A program made the translations under genes and the position numbers. The notes beneath the pieces were generated by a model. That model was given only the letters and a program-made list of their open reading frames with translations. It was not told the origin of the DNA and did not search any database. From an uncultured Oscillospiraceae bacterium (GTDB lineage: Bacteria; Bacillota; Clostridia; Oscillospirales; Oscillospiraceae), in assembly GCA_910579725.1 (NCBI GenBank), contig CAJTUD010000067.1, positions 8,305 to 15,662 on the forward strand: DNA of 7,358 nt, written 5' to 3'. Shown here piece after piece: positions 5,623 to 7,358 of the stretch. How positions within the stretch are numbered: the stretch's first letter is position 1; each line of letters starts with the position of its first letter.

Positions 5623-6642
5623 ATGGCGGCAGGCAACAGGAAAAGCATTTCTGCCGCAGAGGGCAGAACGACCCAATACACCGTTATCAAGGTCCGCCTC
5701 CACCCCACTCCCGTCCAAACGGCGCTGATAGAGAAGACCTTTGGCTGCTGCCGGTACCTCTGGAACCGGATGCTGGCCGACGCCCGGGAATTCTACGCGG
5801 CCACCGATCTCCACTATATCCCCACCCCCGCTCATTACAAGCGGGAAGCTCCCTTTCTCCGGGATGTGGACAGTCAGCCGCTGTGCACAGTGCATCAGAA
5901 TTTACGGAAAGCCTACCTGAATTTCTTTCGCGATCCATCCTCTTTCCAGTATCCCAAATTCAAGCGCAAGAAAGATAGAGCGGATTCCTTCACCGTTTAC
6001 TGCCGCCAGTACCGGACCGGACCGTCCATTTCTCTCACCTCCGGCGGAGTCCGGATGCCGAAGCTGGGATGCGTAAAGGCGGTGCTCCACCGCAGGCCCC
6101 TCCACTGGTGGTCGCTGGTCTCCGCGTCGGTCAGCAAAACGCGGTCGGGAAAGTATTTCTGTTCCCTTCTGTTCAAATACAGCGTGAAGGAAGCGGAGCC
6201 GGTTCTTCCCGCCCCGGAGCGCACGCTGGGCCTGTGGGCCTCCCCTGTCCATTTCTATCTGGACAGTCTGGGCCGCGCTCCGGAGCCGCCTGAATTGGCA
6301 AAATCCCGGGAAAAGCTGCGGCGGATGCAGCAGAGGCTCTCCCGCATGCAGCGGGGCTCCAGAAATTACGAGGACCAGCTCAGAAAGCTCCGGCTTCTCC
6401 ATGAACACGCCGCCAATCAGCGCCGGGACTTCCTGCACAAGGAGAGCAGGCGGATAGCCAACGCCTGGGACGCCGTGTGCACAGGAGAAGGCGCGGCAGG
6501 AAGCGCCCCCGGCTTTGGAATGTTCCGGCAGTATCTGCAATACAAGCTGGAACGGCAGGGCAAGCGGTATATCGTCGTGGACGGACTGGCAGAGACGGCG
6601 GAGGATGTGAAACGGCAAGGTCTGGCGCAAATCTGCGCCTGA
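5623..6642 (+). CDS. tldR: TnpB-like nuclease-dead RNA-guided repressor (TldR candidate)
   Basis: Domesticated relative of the IS200/IS605 TnpB guide-RNA nuclease, 339 residues, probably binding DNA through a guide RNA without cutting. The N-terminal TnpB region is well kept: VIKVRLHPTPVQ, FGCCRYLWNRMLADAREFY (40-58), TPAHYKREAPFLRDVDS, NLRKAYLNFF, FQYPKFKRKK (108-117) and MPKLGCVK. The RuvC-like region keeps the helix EKLRRMQQRLSRMQRGSRNYE and HEHAANQRRDFLHKESRRIAN. The catalytic acids are gone: GIDLG is LGLWAS (202-207, D replaced by W205), the IEDL glutamate segment reads AVCTGEGAA with the following lid shortened, and the C terminus stops after VVDGLAETAEDV, so the CxxC zinc ribbon and the last aspartate are missing. 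The start is set by AGGAGG 5 bases before this ATG, not the longer frame from 5542. The frame is uninterrupted. Neighbours are a structured RNA locus, csrA and flagellin. Decay into a pseudogene is the alternative. Confidence 0.85.
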   Translation: MAAGNRKSISAAEGRTTQYTVIKVRLHPTPVQTALIEKTFGCCRYLWNRMLADAREFYAATDLHYIPTPAHYKREAPFLRDVDSQPLCTVHQNLRKAYLNFFRDPSSFQYPKFKRKKDRADSFTVYCRQYRTGPSISLTSGGVRMPKLGCVKAVLHRRPLHWWSLVSASVSKTRSGKYFCSLLFKYSVKEAEPVLPAPERTLGLWASPVHFYLDSLGRAPEPPELAKSREKLRRMQQRLSRMQRGSRNYEDQLRKLRLLHEHAANQRRDFLHKESRRIANAWDAVCTGEGAAGSAPGFGMFRQYLQYKLERQGKRYIVVDGLAETAEDVKRQGLAQICA

Positions 6643-6650
6643 TATTTTCC

Positions 6651-6840
6651 CCGGCGCGCCGGCAGGGACACCGGCGGATGCCCATGACGCGGGGGAAGCG
6701 TTGGCCGGAGCGGCAGGCAGACTGCCTCTGCGGCCAGCGCTTCCCGGATAATCGCGAGTGGGAAAAAAAGAGGGCAACCCCGGTCTCCGGGCGCAGCCCG
6801 AAGCCTGCTTCGCAGGCGGTCCACTCAGCATAATATATTT
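6651..6840 (+). ncRNA. Candidate TldR guide RNA (omegaRNA-like)
   Basis: The 233-base gap between tldR and csrA is dense in secondary structure and has no credible gene. From left to right: palindrome CCGGCGCGCCGG (6651-6662); a long hairpin (6693-6745) whose 15-bp base is GGGAAGCGTTGGCCG against CGGCCAGCGCTTCCC, with an inner GGCAG/CTGCC stem and loop GCAGA; GAGTGG (6756-6761) able to close on CCACTC (6821-6826); inside that, GAGGGCAACCCC, CCCGG-TCT-CCGGG, and GCCTGC-TTC-GCAGGC (6803-6817). The GGATAATCG...GGGCAACCC core resembles omegaRNAs downstream of clostridial tnpB genes as I remember them. The guide would start just after the final stem, about 6825-6831, in AT-rich DNA. Both ends are approximate; the 5' end may lie inside the tldR frame. 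Confidence 0.65.
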
Positions 6841-6875
6841 TTCGTTTCTACGCCAAGGACCTGAAGGAGGCCCGC

Positions 6876-7097
6876 ATGCTGAAATTATCCCTGACACCCG
6901 GCGAATATCTCACCATTGGCGACGGCATCGTCGTTCAGCTCTACCGCATGGAGGGCGGGCGGTCCTATCTCGCCATTGACGCGCCCCGGGATGTTCCGAT
7001 TGTCCGGGGCAGCGTGCTGGAGCGGGAGGGCGGACAGAGGCCGGAGCATCTGGTGAACGTGCCGCCCAAAGGACACCGGTCCGATTTTCCTATGTAG
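6876..7097 (+). CDS. csrA: Carbon storage regulator CsrA, divergent
   Basis: Small post-transcriptional regulator that binds GGA motifs in mRNA leaders, classically the flagellin leader in Bacillus. 73 residues. The CsrA fold is clear: MLKLSLTPGEYLTIGDGIVV, then YLAIDAPRDVPIVRGSVLER. R44, one of the two key RNA-contacting residues, is present in the right place (VPIVR), but position 6, arginine in E. coli and B. subtilis CsrA, is leucine (LSLT instead of LSRK). A 23-residue C-terminal tail follows the core. AAGGAGG lies 5 bases before the ATG. The gene is 150 bases upstream of flagellin, a common flagellar-locus position, though fliW is not in the window. No separate promoter was found, so it may be co-transcribed with the guide RNA or tldR. 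Confidence 0.88.
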   Translation: MLKLSLTPGEYLTIGDGIVVQLYRMEGGRSYLAIDAPRDVPIVRGSVLEREGGQRPEHLVNVPPKGHRSDFPM

Positions 7098-7247
7098 ATT
7101 TCTTCCGGCTGACGAGCCGGTTGGAATAGATCCACCGCACCAGACACGATGACGCGCCAAAGGCCAAGGCGGTCAAAGCGTTTGGCATTATTAAGATGTG
7201 CTGGCGCATGATGCGGGGCACTATAAATTCTGTAAAGGAGTACTACC
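7098..7247 (+). promoter_or_regulatory. csrA-flagellin intergenic region with hairpin and candidate promoters
   Basis: CCGGCT-GACG-AGCCGG (7105-7120) forms a hairpin right after the csrA stop, but no T tract follows, so it is a weak terminator at best. A loose flagellar sigma-D match is TAGA (7127-7130), 15 bases, ACGATGA (7146-7152), against TAAA-N15-CCGATAT. A second possibility is TATAAA (7222-7227), a good -10 lacking a -35, which would leave a leader of only about 15 bases. GCCAAA...TTTGGC (7157-7186) and CGCAT-G-ATGCG (7205-7215) are further inverted repeats. The GGA of the ribosome site (AAAGGAG, 7234-7240) is a possible CsrA contact. The promoter is not settled. Confidence 0.35.
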
Positions 7248-7358
7248 ATGAGAATCCAACACAACATTGCGGCGATGAACGCGTACCGCAACTACAACAC
7301 CAACACCAGCGCGGTGTCCAAGAACCTTGAGAAGCTGTCTTCCGGTTACAAGATCAAC
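7248..7358 (+). CDS. hag: Flagellin, N-terminal fragment (runs off the window)
   Basis: Filament subunit of the flagellum. Only the first 37 codons are in the window. MRIQHNIAAMNAYRNYN followed by NLEKLSSGYKIN is the conserved N-terminal coiled-coil start of flagellin (D0/D1), in which L-EKLSSG-(K/Y)-IN is nearly invariant across bacteria. AAAGGAG lies 7 bases before the ATG. Placement directly after csrA is typical of Firmicutes flagellar loci. Whether this is the main flagellin or one of several copies cannot be seen, which matters because the nearby TldR may silence another copy or this one. Confidence 0.95.
   Translation, partial: MRIQHNIAAMNAYRNYNTNTSAVSKNLEKLSSGYKIN

Noticed and set aside
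5623..6642. TnpB-like gene as a plain decaying transposon remnant
   Set aside because: The frame is intact, the ribosome site is good, the losses are concentrated at catalytic positions, and a structured RNA follows. No tnpA or element ends were seen. Decay is not fully excluded.
7200..7216. Sigma-54 promoter (TGGCGC...TGC) upstream of flagellin
   Set aside because: GG and GC are 8 bases apart instead of the required 10.
7098..7247. Target of the candidate guide in the hag upstream region
   Set aside because: Comparison by eye of the sequence after 6821 with both strands here gave no match longer than a few bases.
1..7358. CRISPR array, tRNA or rRNA genes
   Set aside because: No regularly spaced repeats and no tRNA or rRNA signature sequences were seen on either strand.

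Overview
The window looks like chromosome of a GC-rich, spore-forming, motile Firmicute, most likely a gut-type clostridium (Oscillospiraceae-like). The evidence is a spore cortex-lysis pair (cwlJ-gerQ), a Firmicutes-type flagellin start, strong AGGAGG ribosome sites, a YtrA-type GntR/ABC operon and sigma-A promoters. The genus is an inference.

Left part (1-2600, minus strand): a secreted or membrane-anchored cell-wall protein with a DUF348-like region, a G5 domain and a 3D domain (34-1059) has a clear sigma-A promoter. A 418-base gap holds TGTAAC-type repeats and a terminator. Then comes the cwlJ-gerQ operon (2550 to 1478), which encodes the coat-associated cortex-lytic enzyme and the coat protein that holds it in place. 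It is read from a candidate mother-cell sigma-factor promoter.

Middle part (2640-5415, plus strand): a compact four-gene operon encodes a GntR/YtrA repressor, an ABC ATPase and two paralogous six-helix permeases. Three of the genes overlap by 4 bases. The operon starts at a consensus promoter whose -10 is covered by a perfect inverted repeat, a probable autoregulatory operator, and it ends at a strong hairpin terminator.

Right part (5416-7358, plus strand) is the most interesting region. A TnpB-family protein of 339 residues has lost all three RuvC catalytic acids, part of the lid and the whole C-terminal zinc ribbon, but keeps the RNA- and DNA-binding scaffold and an intact reading frame. 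It is followed by a 233-base, highly structured non-coding stretch resembling a TnpB omegaRNA. A divergent csrA and the start of a flagellin gene come next. No transposase or intact element ends were seen. The arrangement fits a domesticated, nuclease-dead RNA-guided repressor (TldR) with its own guide RNA, placed next to csrA and hag and probably controlling flagellar or related promoters. Two copies of a 26-bp palindromic motif built around GTATAC lie upstream of it.
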